Shown: one piece after another, positions 43,656-55,499 of the stretch
How positions within the stretch are numbered: the first letter of the stretch is position 1
Layout of the letters: every line of letters begins with the position of its first letter
Assembly (NCBI GenBank): GCA_963693285.1
Contig: OY848925.1
Location: 3,140,932-3,204,931, forward strand
Reading direction: 5' to 3'
Length of the DNA: 64,000 bases
From: Xestospongia muta
Taxonomy: Eukaryota > Porifera > Demospongiae > Haplosclerida > Petrosiidae
Made by a program: the position numbers and the translations under genes
Notes under the pieces: model-generated
Seen by the model: the letters and a program-made list of their open reading frames with translations, nothing else
Told to the model about the DNA's origin: nothing
The model's database searches: none

Positions 43656-44705
43656 CCTACAAAATTAGATCTCAGTCAAGCATATCAACAGTTGCCTCTT
43701 TATTCAGATTCAAAATTCACCACTATCAATACTCACAAGGGACTATTCCAATATGAACATTTGCCATTTGGTATTTCTACAGCACCTAGTATTTTTCAGC
43801 AAGTTATAAAAAGTCTTCTGGGTGATCTTCCTAATGTTCGTGTATATATTGATGACATTCTAATCTCAGGCAAAACGGAAGCAGATCATCTACGTAACCT
43901 TGAACTAGTGTTGTCACAACTTTCATCTGCAGGAATTACATTGAAGTGCTCCAAATGTATTTTTGCTACGACCTCAGTAGAATACTTGGGCCACATTATT
44001 GATAACAAAGGACTGCACCCATCACCATGAAAAGTACAAGCTATCCAACAAGCACCTGCTCTTACAAATGTAATAGAGTTAAGAGCCTTTTTAGGACTCA
44101 TAAATTATTATCACAAGTTTTTGCCAAACTTATCCAGCACCTTGTCTCCACTACATTTACTTCTATGTAAAGGTACTAAGTGGACATGGACAGAGTCTCA
44201 ACAAATTACCTTCAACAAAGTTAAACAACTTTTGCAATCTTCTTCTCTGCTAGTACATTTTGACAGCAAGAAACCTTTATTACTTATGAAATAGGAGGAG
44301 TGTTAGCTCACAGAATGTCAGATAATTCAGAAAAACCAATAGCATTCACTTCTCGTACCTTGACACCAGCAGAACGTAATTACTCACAGTTAGAAAAAGA
44401 AGCATTGGCAATTATCGTCTCTGTAAAACTTTTTCATTAGTATTTATTTATATGGTACTCATTTCACACTGTATTCTGACCACAAAGCTTTGGAACAATT
44501 ATTTAGTGAATCTAAGCAAATCCCTGCTATAGCTTCAGCCAGAATTCAACGCTGGGCACTAACACTTGCTGCCTACCAGTATACCATCAAACATAAACCA
44601 GGAACTAGTATGTCGAATGCAGATGCCCTTAGCAGACTACCACAAAATGTAATTTCACCGATTCACAAGTTCCCCTGCCAGGTGACCTATGTCATCTACT
44701 AAACC
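43656..44705 (+). pseudogene. Gypsy retrotransposon 2: reverse transcriptase and RNase H
   Basis: The frame to 44030 reads LDLSQAYQQLPL, LPFGISTAPSIFQQV, VYIDDILISGKT (the catalytic Y-I-D-D) and VEYLGHIIDNKGLHPSP, then a TGA. It continues as LRAFLGLINYYHKFLPNLSS (44080-44140). After a shift comes the RNase H region ([29 protein letters not shown]; 44300-44430) and, in another frame, LYSDHKALEQLF and KHKPGTSMSNADALSRLP (44460-44645). Domain order and motifs are typical of Ty3/Gypsy. N-terminal RT fingers are deleted. At least three frame breaks. Confidence 0.9.
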
Positions 44706-46005
44706 ACTTAGATCAGTCTATTGTAACAGCATCTCAAATAAAGGTATGGACAGATAAAGACCCACTCTTACCACAAGTTAGAAAACTAGTACAGAAGGGA
44801 TGTAACATCACTGAACCTACACCAGGCCTTGCTCTATTTCACAATCGGAATTCTGAACTCAGTGTACTAGATAGTTATCTCTTATTAGGTTCGCGTGTCA
44901 TTACACCAGCAGCTGGACATCAAATTATCCTCAACCAGTTACACCAGACTCACCCAGGAATCACAAAAATGAAGATACTTGCTCCTTCTTACGTTTGGTG
45001 GCCAGAAATTGATGCAGATATCAAAATAACAGTTCAAGATTGTAATACTTGTCAATTGAATCGTTCAGACCCAGCAAAAGCATCACTCCATTTCTGGGAA
45101 TTTCCACAAAAACCATGGAGTCGTGTTCACATCAACGATGCTGGACCATTTTTAGGTAAATTTTTCTTCATTCTGATAGATGCACACTCAAAGTGGCTCG
45201 AAGTACATATTGTTAATTCATTGTCTTCAGAAGTCACAATTCAGAAGTTACAACAGATTTTTGCTACTCATGGACTCCCAGAACAGCTAGTATCTGATAA
45301 TGGAACAGCCTTTACAAGCCATGAATTTCAATTGTTCAAGAAACAATGCGGTATCCATCACATTCGAACATCACCATATCACCCAAGCTCAAATGGAATA
45401 GCAGAATGTGCAGTTCAAACATTTAAGTCAGCGTTAAAGAAATTAGAAGGTAATATTCAAGATCGTTTAACACAATTTTTAGCTCGTTATTGTATTACAC
45501 CTCATTGTGCAACCGAAATGGCTCCGGCAGAAATACTCATGGGAAGAAAATTAAGGACTACATTGGACCTCATTCACCCAAATTTATCACGCAAAGTAAC
45601 CAGTAAACATCACTCTAACACTGAATCAAAGAAAACTCTTCGCATCTTTAAAGTTGGTGATGAAGTCTTGCTCGTAATTATCATGGAACTCCTACCTGGG
45701 TACCAGCAGAAGTAATTCAAGTTACTGGTCCAGTCTCCTATAAAGTTAAAACATCAGCAGACACTATCTTGTGTCGACATATTGATCAGTTGCGTGTATG
45801 ATATTGTGAAGATATCACAGATCAACAATGGAGTTTGAACAATTGGATTGTTCCAACAACCAGTACTAATGATATGACTACTTCATCAGTTACTCAAACT
45901 AGTACTACTACAGTTTGCACACCACCAAGTATTTCTCTTCCAGTAGTACGTCGTTTTACTCGTTTACGTAAGGCAAGGGAAAGATTTGGTCCGTTTATTT
46001 CATAG
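44706..46005 (+). pseudogene. Gypsy retrotransposon 2: integrase and C-terminal tail
   Basis: The zinc-binding H2C2 part begins near 44940 (HQTHPGITKMKILAPSYVWW, then CNTCQL). The core has FILIDAHSKWLEVH, LVSDNGTAFTSHEFQLF and SPYHPSSNGIAECAVQTFKS: the D, D and E of the D,D-35-E triad are in place (GIAE). A GPY/F-like module (FKVGDEVLL, then after a shift EVIQVTGPVSYKV) follows near 45650-45760, then a Ser/Thr-rich tail with RRFTRLRKARERFGPFIS and stop at about 46003. The frame from 44969 to 45715 is uninterrupted, so this is the best kept part of the element. Confidence 0.9.
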
Positions 46006-46009
46006 CTCA

Positions 46010-47230
46010 GTGGGTGAGAGTGTGGTAACTTAACCTTTGGATTTCCTGAAACCTTATAATGTATGCGTATATAATCTGTAGTTCGTTTCATTTTTGTCGT
46101 TATTAATACTAGTTGTCAAGATAAATTCGTGCAACTCGGTTACAACAGTGTACAGGCAAGAGCCTGTCAATTGAATCCTCAAATCCACCAGGAGTTGGCA
46201 GCTCAGCTATTGGTGAAAGTATGTAGGTACCAAGAGTAAGATATCATTTTGCCAGTACATAAAAAACCCGAAATAGTGGGGAGTGAAGGTCTTTATTTTA
46301 GCTGACTGGATGTCACTTTTTCTCAAGTAGAGTTCTTTGTTTCTCTAGTAACAGTAGGGGTAGATTGCTTTAAATAGAACTGAAAATTATTTCTCTATGA
46401 ACTATGGAAACATTCTAGTAATAGAAATTATAGTTGGTTAAATAACAACATGTGCTATACAATTGAATGTACAAAGCCATATCTGATTACTGCAACAAAC
46501 AATGGAATCCTACTTGCAAAGAGACGTCTTTCAGGGTTAAAGAACACGTAAAAGAATGCCAGAGAAAAATAATAATCAAAGAACAGAAAAAAAATGAAAC
46601 TATGCATTGAACAACTGGAATGCTGAAAACAACAATGAAACCTACATGTAGTTGATGGTTAAGTGCTGATTGGTGGAAGTGAGAGTGATGACATTGATAA
46701 TGAAAATGAATGTGAGTTATTAGAACTCATTTCAAATCTTTAATTCTACAGTTAATGCACCATCCACTGTTGCTCTTTATGCTCGTACCATTGATGTAAA
46801 CAAGGAAATAAAATACAAACGTTTGCTAAAAATGTGTGAAATTGTTGACTAGGACACAAACAACAACCTTGTTGTACAACCATCACTTCTGATAAATACT
46901 ATAATCACAGGATAAGTATATTGGAGCTGACAAGAAGAAATTGTGGTTGACACTGGTCATATAGTAGCTGTGGCCAACTTCAGTGATGTAACAGTTAACC
47001 ACCATTTCTCTCAGACTCAGAGATATCAGCACTTTATAAGACCTATTTCTTTTTACATGACATCAGCACAAAGAAATGCAAGGCTCTAAAAGAGTTACCA
47101 TGAAATGGTATTGCTTTAGGCCTGTATGATAACGATTATCATTCTTTAGTGTTAATATCATGATAATGATAATACGTTTTGGCTTATTGTGATAATAATG
47201 TGCATGCACAAATGATTTCCACATGTTACA
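46010..47230. other. No gene recognised
   Basis: May include the 3' LTR of the Gypsy element, but no matching 5' copy was found upstream of 42.9 kb, so the LTR cannot be delimited. A lysine-rich segment at 46500-46620 and an acidic one at 46670-46720 could be remains of an element protein. Nothing else is seen. Confidence 0.4.
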
Positions 47231-47329
47231 TTTTCACTTTTTTAGACTTTGGAAATCGATTATGGCTTAAAGTAGTAGATCCATGACATGAGTACCTATC
47301 TACCTTTGGTAAAGGCCAAAAGGCACGTT

Positions 47330-47575
47330 TGGATGTATTTTTGTTTTCCTGCATGAGATGGAAAATTTCTAGAGAGTGACAAGAAGAGACAGAGCTTGTA
47401 TTGCAAGTTGTGTAAACAACAGTTATTGTATAAAGGTAACACTACAAACATGCTGGTCCATCTCCAGTATAATCACAAAGCCAAGTACACCAAAAGTTTC
47501 GTCAAAAAAACACTTGATTCCTAAAGAATGCCTCGACAATTGCAGGGAGGGCAATGCTCTATAACAGAGGCTTTT
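47330..47575 (+). pseudogene. BED-type zinc finger of a hAT element
   Basis: Plus strand, one frame: DRAYCKLCKQQLLYKGNTTN (about 47388) and LVHLQYNHKAKYTK (about 47450-47495), a C-x2-C-x(n)-H-x4-H BED finger. After a shift, LQGGQCSITEAFELL (about 47540-47585) follows. The transposase core is missing; the Harbinger relic on the minus strand begins right after. Confidence 0.65.
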
Positions 47576-47588
47576 GAACTGCTTTCTC

Positions 47589-48330
47589 TTATTCCAAATA
47601 GTTCTTCAACTTAGGTGAATTACGGAAAACTAGTGCATCATGTACACTATCAGGCCAACAAGTATAAACATCTAAAAAATGATATTTATGATCTGCTACA
47701 GCTTGTAGAATCATAGAGTTCCATCCTTTGAGATTGTAGACTTTGTAGTAATCTGTATGAAACTCCACAGGTGCAGCCATTGGGATATACTACTATCAAT
47801 TGATCCTCAACAATTTGGGAAACCCCACTGGTCATGAAAGCCATCAACTAGAGCTTGTAATACATCACCAACTGGAAATTTTATGCAACAATGGATGAGA
47901 ACGTTCTCTATTGCTATGCATACCTGGTTTATAATGCAACAAATGGATGATCTTGAAACACCGAATAGATGGCCAAGTATGTTATATTCAGTTCCAGTTG
48001 ACAAAAGCCAAACAGTAATGGGTAATCTTAGTTTAACAGGAATGGCTTGACGTAACCGAATATCTTTTTTCTCTATGTACACTTTCAATTCATTACGTAG
48101 GTATTTAAAGGTTTCTTTTATCATCCTGAAATTCTCATACCAGTCAATTTGATTGAATGTTCTGTTCACAATGGAGTTCCAAAAGTCAGAACTTTTTTCT
48201 TTTACCAAAATAGATTTCTCAATGTGTAGTTGAGATGTCAAAGTAGATGCAAGCAACAGGAACAAGTGGGATGTTGTTAGACAGGACATAATTCATGTAG
48301 TTGTAATAGAAACTAGTTGGTCACATTAAT
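47589..48330 (-). pseudogene. PIF/Harbinger transposase (DDE_Tnp_4), copy 1
   Basis: The minus strand from 48289 reads RMIKETFKYLRNELKVYIEK, DIRLRQAIPVKLRLPITVWL, GHLFGVSRSSICCIINQVC and LQALVDGFHDQWGFPNC (to 47807). Then, after a gap with a missing segment, YNLKGWNSMILQAVADHKYH, FLDVYTCWPDSVHDALVF and RNSPKLKNYLE (to 47589). Motifs are those of Harbinger transposases, including 'GxPxxVHDxxVxxxS'. The block between GFPNC and YYKVYN that normally holds the first catalytic Asp (G-A-I-D-G-T-H) is absent (47790-47806), so the enzyme is dead. It normally pairs with a Myb-like protein; none is certain here. Confidence 0.85.
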
Positions 48331-49793
48331 AAAAAAATTTGAAGTTCATACTATTTCACACATCAATTGACAGTAGAAATAACTCTCACCAATATCGCGT
48401 GTTTCCACTCTTTCTTGGAATAATTGTAGAAAACTAAAGCATTTATTTACCAATTTTAGATCGAATGAAACCTTAAAATAAATGAAAACAGCAGGATTGT
48501 AGAAGATTTCTCTTCCCTTACAAAAGCAACTGAAACGTGCTTGATTCTAGATCACGTGATTCAAGGAAATTTAATAGTATATGTGGGTGGAAACATTAAA
48601 TTCCTTTTTTTTCAAAATTAATTTTTGTAGTAGCCAAAGTTTTTCGTTTATATATTCTTACTTTAGCAACACATGCGTTGATCAAAGGTATCAACAAATG
48701 TAGCGTCATTAATATATCAAATAGTGCGAAAAAGTCAAAATGACAGAAATGACTCAAGTGGTCCTTTTTTGCATATCCAGTCACATTTATTATACTTTTT
48801 AGATGATACTGAGAGCAAACAAAATGATGACGACAATCTGGAGGGCATAGTAGTGACTTATAAATATCTTAGGCAAGCCAAGTATGTGATATTCAGTTCC
48901 AGTTGACAAAAACCAAACAGTAATGGGTAATCTTAGTTTAACAGGAATGGCTTGACATAACCGAATATCTTTTTTCTCTATGTACACTTTCAATTCATTA
49001 CGTAGGTATTCGAAGGTTTCTTTTATCATCCTGAAATTCTCATACCAGCCAATTTGATTGAATGTTCTGTTCACAATGAAGTCCCAAAAGTCAGAACTTC
49101 TTTCCTTTACCAAAATAGATTTCTCAATGTGTAGTTGAGATGTCAAAGTAGATGCAAGCAACAGTAACAAGTGGGATGTTGTTAGACAGGACATAATTCA
49201 TGTAGTTGTAATAGAAACTAGTTGGTCACATTAATAAAAAAATTCGAAGTTCATACAATTTCACACATCAATTGACAGTAGAAATAACTCTCACCAATAT
49301 CGCGTCTTTTCACTCTTTCTTGGAATAATTGTAGAAAACTAAAGCATTTTCTTCACCAATTTTAGATCGAATGAAACCTTAAAATGAATGAAAACACCAG
49401 GATGGTAGAAGATTCCTCTACCCTTACAAAAGCAACTGAATCGTGCTTGATTCTGGATCACGTGATTCGTGGAAATTTAATAGTATATGTGGGTGGAAAC
49501 ATTAAATTCCATTTTTCTCAAAATTAATTTTTTGTAGTAGCCAATGTTTTTCGTTTATATATTCTTACTTTAGCAACACATGCGTTGATCAAAGGTATCA
49601 ACAAATGTAGCGTCATTAAGCTTAATACATCAAATAGTGCAATAAGGTCAAAATGACAGAAATGACTCAAGTGGTCCCCTTTTGCATATCCAGTCACACT
49701 TATTATACTTTTTAGATGATACTGAGAGCAAACAAAATGATGACGACAATCTGGAGGGCATAGTAGTGATTTATAAATATCTTAGGCAAGCCA
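47976..49793. repeat. Tandem duplication of ~905 bases
   Basis: 47976-48880 and 48881-49793 are nearly identical direct copies (offset 905-913 bases). The junction at 48880/48881 joins 'ggcaagcca' to 'agtatgtgatattcag', which corresponds to 'ggccaagtatgttatattcag' at 47971. It contains the 5' part of the Harbinger transposase and its upstream region. High similarity with a few substitutions and small indels indicates a fairly recent event. Confidence 0.92.
48882..49240 (-). pseudogene. PIF/Harbinger transposase N-terminal part, copy 2
   Basis: Second copy created by the tandem duplication: the same reading from 49194 (RMIKETFEYLRNELKVYIEK, DIRLCQAIPVKLRLPITVWF, LSTGTEYHILG) is cut at the duplication junction near 48890 and runs into unrelated sequence. 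Compared with copy 1 it has R to C in RLRQ and F in place of L. It is an inert fragment. Confidence 0.85.
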
Positions 49794-49840
49794 ATGAAAT
49801 TGTATTGAAGATGTCACTGCAATCTGGGCTTTTCTGAAGA
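49690..49840 (+). other. Candidate exon near duplication end, unrecognised
   Basis: Plus strand, after 'atactttttag': ATGATACTGAGAGC.. reads DDTESKQNDDDNLEGIVV, then KYLRQANEIVLKMSLQSGLF and a stop at about 49836. The same exon occurs in the first duplicate (48800-48880), where it is cut by the junction. Acidic and helical; it might be the last exon of the accessory protein of the Harbinger element or of a host gene. Not identified. Confidence 0.35.
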
Positions 49841-50214
49841 CAAAATGCACATGCATGAAAATTACTATGTGTATAGAGATGTAGAGGAGTATATCATTTA
49901 CTAAAAAGATAACAGTTTGTTACCTAACAAATCACTAGGTAATATATGATTTATCATGGTGTGCTGGCATTGGATAATTGTTGAATCTTGTAATCATAAA
50001 TGTGAAAGATTGGTTAAAATTATGTATTTTAAATGTACATTTCAATTTGGCAATAATAATTATAAAAAATATGTACTAACTAAATTCAAGGTATGTAGTG
50101 TTTACAAACTAAATTGATTGGTGTAAGTCCCATGTAGATAGCATGTAAAACAGCAAAGTTATTTACATGTCTGGGTGGCCCACTCAATTCTGACAGAGTA
50201 TAATTACAGTCCAA

Positions 50215-50990
50215 AAGAAAAAACCACCTGTGACCAAGAAAAAGATATTTAAAAATGTGAAGGAAAAGACATGTTACAAATGTGGTAAACTCAGACATTA
50301 TGCTAACCAATGTCTTAAAGATATGCTGATATGTAAAATAGTGACAAAAAGAAAATACACATGAAAAAGAACAGTGGATGAAAAACCAGTCACTCAGATA
50401 TGGATAGACACAGGGTGTTCAAGACCCATAGTATGTAGTGATGTGTTACCACTTGGGTGGAGAAAGAATAGTCAAATACTAAAATGCAAGAGGCAAACAA
50501 AGATATAGTAAAGTATCTGACAACGAAAGTGGACATAGAGTTTGATGGACAGAAGTTTCCACTGGAAGTACCCATGGCAGATGTGCAGCCAGTAGATGTT
50601 CTTTTGGGATGTGATGTTCCACTTGAGAACCTGATCATCCGACAGATGACACTGGAGAGTCTGGAGAAACTGCTGTGTCAGATGCATTCAGAAAAGAGTC
50701 TCAAGGAGCAACCAGAGCAGAAGATGGTGTTGAAGGTTATGGAACAGGTGATGGTAGTCATTATAACAAAGAAGAAAAAACAGCTTCAGGTAGAAGTGGA
50801 ACAAAAGCAAAGAAATAGAGTCTGGAGTCTTACCAAGATCATTAGGAACAATGGTGCAAACAGAACCTAAAAAGAGGGATACGCTAGAAAATATAGAGAC
50901 AGAGAAGAAAGAGGTCTGAACTGTCTGAAGTAGGAGAGACAGAGGAAGACCCCTACTTGTTTGATGAAGACTTGTTTAGCAAATCAAGGT
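50215..50990 (+). pseudogene. LTR-retroelement gag-protease fragment
   Basis: 50221-50330 reads KKKIFKNVKEKTCYKCG and LRHYANQC, a CCHC zinc knuckle preceded by a basic linker. 50385-50490 reads TQIWIDTGCSRPIVCSDVLP, where D-T-G is an aspartic protease active site. After a shift, 50484-50870 reads VDIEFDGQKFPLEVPMADVQ and PVDVLLGCDVP, a protease fold continuation, then an acidic Q/E-rich linker. The run 'FDEDLFSKSR' (about 50958-50990) may lead to a missing polymerase. No RT or integrase follows. Confidence 0.75.
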
Positions 50991-50999
50991 TACTAAAGA

Positions 51000-51720
51000 A
51001 GAGGCTGACAAATACCCAGAAGAGAATTATTTGCCAGAGTAATGAAAGGATAAGAAGATACAACAGAATAGCAAATATTTAAACACATTTATAATAAAAC
51101 AAGATAATAATCATAATCATATCACTAGAGTCAGTAGAATATGGATAAACACACCTGACTAGATGTTACAAAGTAGAGTTAGGAGACTCTACCAAAGTTA
51201 TTTTTTTAATGATATCACTGATACTATATGTCTTGCCAGACCTATCTTCAACATTTTTGTTAGTTTTATTAGAAAGATTAGAGATCATCATTTCACTGAC
51301 ACTCCTATTTTCCTATTTAATTTTTCCCAAAATTTAGACTCACTCACTTGTTTATGCAAGTGTGATGCTATTAACACTGAAATGACATGTCATTTTATAT
51401 TTGATAACATTGCTTGCATAAAATATGAGAGGGTTACTTGGTAAAATATTATGTGCACCCAGTAAGAAATTAGTTAATAACAAATTTGAAATATCTTTAC
51501 TATACCCTACAATACAAGTCCTATATATTACTGTCTTAATTCTTATAACTTGTGTAGTTTTGGCAGAAATATTAAAGGTTCTATTTCACTCATAATGAGA
51601 CACAGCACATTGCTTTGTATTAAACGTCTTTTAGCTTCAGAGCTTGAATTACTCAGAACATGAAAGAAGATATGAAAAAGAGGAAGAGGATGAGTTGAAG
51701 GAAGTTCTAATAGGTCTTCA
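51000..51720 (+). other. Short open frame of unknown nature
   Basis: A 94-codon open frame at 51163-51444 encodes a Phe-rich peptide with RRLYQSYFFNDITDTICLAR and several Cys near its end. There are no flanking splice signals of note and no family recognised. The remainder is AT-rich without features. I regard coding as unlikely but not excluded. Confidence 0.2.
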
Positions 51721-51759
51721 GTAGTGTTCTTTAGTACACCTGGACAAAGAGAACGTGAT

Positions 51760-52920
51760 GATGTTACAGTGTATAGAATATTAACTCACAGTCTTAACAT
51801 AAATTATACCACAATCTTATCAGTTATATAACTAATACCGTTGGCTTACCAGTAAACATCCAATGAGTGTAATCACACACTATAACAACACACTTTGATA
51901 AAACAATGGATACTTGCTCCTCACCTATTAATATGAGTACTTGAAACAAGCTGACAAGGAAGCTTATTTGAATTCATAAGTCAAGGTCATAAACAAACGT
52001 GATTGTTCTAGTTTGAACCTTTAAAAGATAACTTATTAAACTTTTAATACAGACTGCTAGAAGTGATGGAAAGTTATCTTGATAGCATGGAATATCTTCA
52101 ATTTTGGATAATTCTACAAAATGAAATGACAAATAGGTTAGAATAATTATTGTAAAAATTTGTTTGTTAAATGTCTGTGCTTAGGAATAAATATTAGTAG
52201 CAGAATTGTTAAGTATGTATGATCTACTTGTAAAATTGTACGATGTCAGTCACTATATGTAACATAAAACAATATGTAACATAATACAAACATAGCAGGA
52301 GATGTGTCATTTGCATTGATGAAATTTTTTCTGCAGTAGTAGTAGCAACAGAACTCACTAGATCATTTCCAGAAAAAGCAGGTTCCTCCAATTTTGACAG
52401 TGACTCAGAATGACTAGTACAAATAATTAGCGCATGTTCATGATTGGAACAGATACTGGATAAAAGTTTAAGTCCACTAGGTTGTAAGGCCTCTTATTAT
52501 AGTACTGCTTGAAACAGTGTCAAAAACTTAGGATCTGTAAACAACTAAAATTAGCCTTGTACTTGACGAAGAAATAAAGATATACCAACAGGTCAGAGGC
52601 CTCATATCAGTTAGCTGGACCTCCACGATTATCATGTATAACAACATCAAGATAAGGAGATTCTAATGATTTTGTTAGCCTTCTCTTTATGTTTGAGAAT
52701 TTGATTTTGTTCAGTTTTAGAAAGGGTAAAAAGTTCTCACTCAATTTCTCATAATCAAACAAGATAGCTAATATAGTCTTAGCCAAGAGAGAGATATTGA
52801 CATAGTGAAGAGTAGCATAATAAGGTAATATATGATGCATTGTAAACTGTATTGCTTGTTTACAAGTGATATCTGATGATGCTAGACAGCAATTGCAGGG
52901 AGTAGTTAGCAAAAGTCCTA
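51760..52920 (-). pseudogene. Helical-repeat-like host gene, dead tandem copy
   Basis: The minus strand shows the same three segments as the copy at 53735-54841: exon from 52917 (CCLASSDITCKQAIQFTM, FDYEKLSENFLPFLKL), then 52525-52360, then 52085-51850. In the middle segment two consecutive stops replace the residues that read L-Q-M in the other copy. In the last segment TGA replaces the CGA arginine codon ('gaattcataagtc' versus 'gaattcgtaagtc'), and 21 bases are missing near 51885. It is a decayed duplicate. Confidence 0.8.
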
Positions 52921-53734
52921 TAAGAGAAGTTTGTCTCTATATACAAAAAGAGAACAAGTAATTGATTGGTCATCATGGTCATATAGAAAGTCATCACACA
53001 AGAGCGTCAGTTAGTATTTATACACTCTTAAATTAAACATTTCACAAACTCAAGGCCTCTTTTAAGCAATTTTGATCAATAATAACATCATTATATCGGA
53101 ATAAATTGTCCGATAATAGTCTTGGAAACACTGAAGTCATATTGAAACACAACTAAATAAGATGTTCAAAAGAAGTGCATGTAGAAGACTACAGAATGCT
53201 AGAAATATCACTCTATTATGGACATTCAGCAAGCTAATATGATGTGTTAAGCCTTTGATACATGATCAGTCATGTAGTGGTCACAGATATAGGGTTAATG
53301 AAGTTCATTGGTTGCCTTATGTGTCAACAGTTAAGGAAGGAGATTAATTTTATTTATTACTGTTCATTACTACACTCAATAATAGAACTAAACAATGCAA
53401 GGGGACATATAAATATGTGTGTATAATATATCAGTAATGGGTACATGATAGTCTAATACAAAGCATGAACTGAATTTCATTCATTGACATTTATTTAAGG
53501 TAAACAAGTAGCTTTATAATATAAAGTAAAACAACCAACTCATGTACATTAGAAAATGATATGGATGTACATTAAAATGAAATTAGTTCTAGAAAGAATG
53601 CATCATTTAGTATTATAGCAGTATATATAGATGTTACAGTGTATAGAATTAATAATTTAATAAATTAACTTTGGATCATGTGGTGCAATCAACATATTAA
53701 CTTATAGTCTTAATATAAATTATGCCACCATCTT

Positions 53735-54841
53735 ATCAGTTATATAACTAATACTGTGCTGCTTACCAGTAAACATCCAACGAGTGTAATCACATACTAT
53801 AACAAGTAACTCTGACAACTCCTGAGCACACTTAGATAAAACAATGGATACTTGCTCCTCACCTACTAATGTGAGTACTTGAAACAAGCTGACAAGGAAG
53901 CTTATTTGAATTCGTAAGTCAAGGTCATAAACAAAAGTGATTGTTCTAGTTTGAACCTTTAAAAGATAGCTCTTTAAATTTTTAATACAGACTGTTAGAA
54001 GTGATGGAAAGTCATCTTGATAGCATGGCATATCTTCAATTGTGGATAATTCTACAAAATAAATGACAAACAGATTAGATTAATTATTGTAAAAATTTGT
54101 GTTTTTGTTGTATGTCTGTACCTAGGAATAAGAATTAGTAGCAGAATTGTTGAGTATGTATAATTAACTCGTATAATTGTAGGATGTCACTCACTATATG
54201 TAACATAATACAAACATACCAGGAGATATCTCGTTTGCATTCATCAAAATTTTTTTGCAGTAGTGGTAGCAACAGAACTCACTAGATCATTTTCAGAAAA
54301 AGCAAGTTCCTCCAATTTTGAGAGCAACTCAGAATGACTAGTACAAATAATCAGAGCATGTTCATGATTGGAACAGATACTGGATAAAAGTTTAAGTCCA
54401 CTAACTTGTAAGGCCTCCATTTGTAGTACTGCTTGAAACAGTGTCAAAAACTCAGGATCTGTAAACAACTAAAATTAGCCTTGTACTTGACGAAGAAATA
54501 AAGATATACCAACAGGTCAGATGCATCATAACAGTTAGCTAGACCTCCACGATTATCATGTATAACAACATCAAGATAAGGAGATTCTAATGATTTTGTT
54601 AGCCCTCTCTTTATATTCGAGAATTCGATGTTGTTCAGTTTGAGAAAAGGTAAAAAGTTCTCACTCAATTTCTCATAATCAAACAAGATAGCTAATATAG
54701 TCTTAGCCAAGAGAGAGATATTGACATAGTGAAGATTAGCATAATAAGGTAATATATGATGCATTGTAAACCGTATTGCTTGTTTACAAGTGATATCTGA
54801 TGATGCTAGACAACAATTACAGAGAGCACTTAGCAAAAGTC
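53735..54841 (-). CDS. Helical-repeat-like host protein, better preserved copy (partial)
   Basis: Minus strand. The first exon starts after 'ctctattatag' at 54841: LLLSALCNCCLASSDITCKQ, LPYYANLHYVNISLLAKTIL, FDYEKLSENFLPFLKL, ESPYLDVVIHDNRGGLAN. The next segment, 54468-54244, reads LTLFQAVLQMEALQVSGLKL, LSSICSNHEHALIICTSHSE. After an intron a third, 54031-53772, reads DDFPSLLTVCIKNLKSYLLK, FVYDLDLRIQISFLVSLFQV, then a donor. All are helical with repeated L-x-x-L patterns, compatible with an ARM/HEAT-like solenoid; I cannot name the family. The join between segments 1 and 2 (about 54470) shows a frame change in both duplicates that I cannot explain by a normal intron. More exons seem to lie at 55301-55473 and 56858-57188. 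Confidence 0.5.
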
Positions 54842-55300
54842 CTATAATAGAGGTCTGTCTCTATATACAAAAAGAGAACAAGTAATTGATTAGTCATCAT
54901 GGTCATATAGAAAGTCATCACACAAGAGCATCAGTTAGTATTTATACACTCTTAAATTAAACATTTCAAAAGCTCAAGGTCTCTTTTAAGCAATTTTGAT
55001 CAATACTAACATCATTATAGCTGCAAAAATTGTCCTATAATAGTCTTGGAAACACTGAAGTCATATTGAAACACAACTAAATAAGAAGTTTATAGAAGTG
55101 CACATAGAAGACCACAGAATGCTTTGATACATGATCAGACATGTAGTGGTCTCAGATATAGGGCTAATGATGTTTATATGTGTCAACAGTTAAGGAAGAC
55201 GATTAATTTTTTTCATTGATTTTAATTGTGACACATAACAATAGCATTCAACAATCCAAGGGGACGTATGTGGTCATACTGTACATTTTGAAAAACTGAC

Positions 55301-55473
55301 CTCAGAATAAGATAAAAAAATTTCCAAACATCTTAACTGGTGAAATGTGCAATGTATAAAATTATTGCCCACTAAGATAGCTTTAGCACTATTAGATGAA
55401 CACATCTGTACAATGTAATAAGCCAACATTAATGGGTGTTTTTCATCAATACCTCTGCTTTCCATCACAGTAG
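55301..55473 (-). CDS. Candidate upstream exon of the helical-repeat-like gene
   Basis: Between acceptor 'tttctgtag' and donor 'gtcagt' the minus strand is open: VMESRGIDEKHPLMLAYYIV, QMCSSNSAKAILVGNNFIHC, FHQLRCLEIFLSYSE. Helical, cysteine-containing, same strand as the duplicated exons 450 bases downstream. Membership of the same gene is inferred from position only. Confidence 0.45.
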
Positions 55474-55499
55474 CTACAGAAAAGAAATAATAATCTAAT

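Larger units (their letters stand above)
51720..55250. repeat. Tandem segmental duplication, ~1.9 kb period
   Basis: Copy A 51.72-53.34 kb and copy B 53.64-55.25 kb are collinear with an offset of about 1924 bases (compare 52917 with 54841). Shared non-coding landmarks include 'ttgattggtcatcatggtcatatag' and 'gtcttggaaacactgaagtcatattg'. Copy A has extra material around 53.34-53.63 kb before copy B starts. Divergence is moderate. Confidence 0.88.

Noticed and set aside
46010..46400. 3' LTR of Gypsy element 2
   Set aside because: No matching direct repeat was found near 42.4-42.9 kb and no clear TG...CA borders, so it cannot be supported.
51163..51444. 94-codon open frame as a gene
   Set aside because: No start context, splice signals, homologous family or conservation in the window. 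Kept only as an unassigned open frame.
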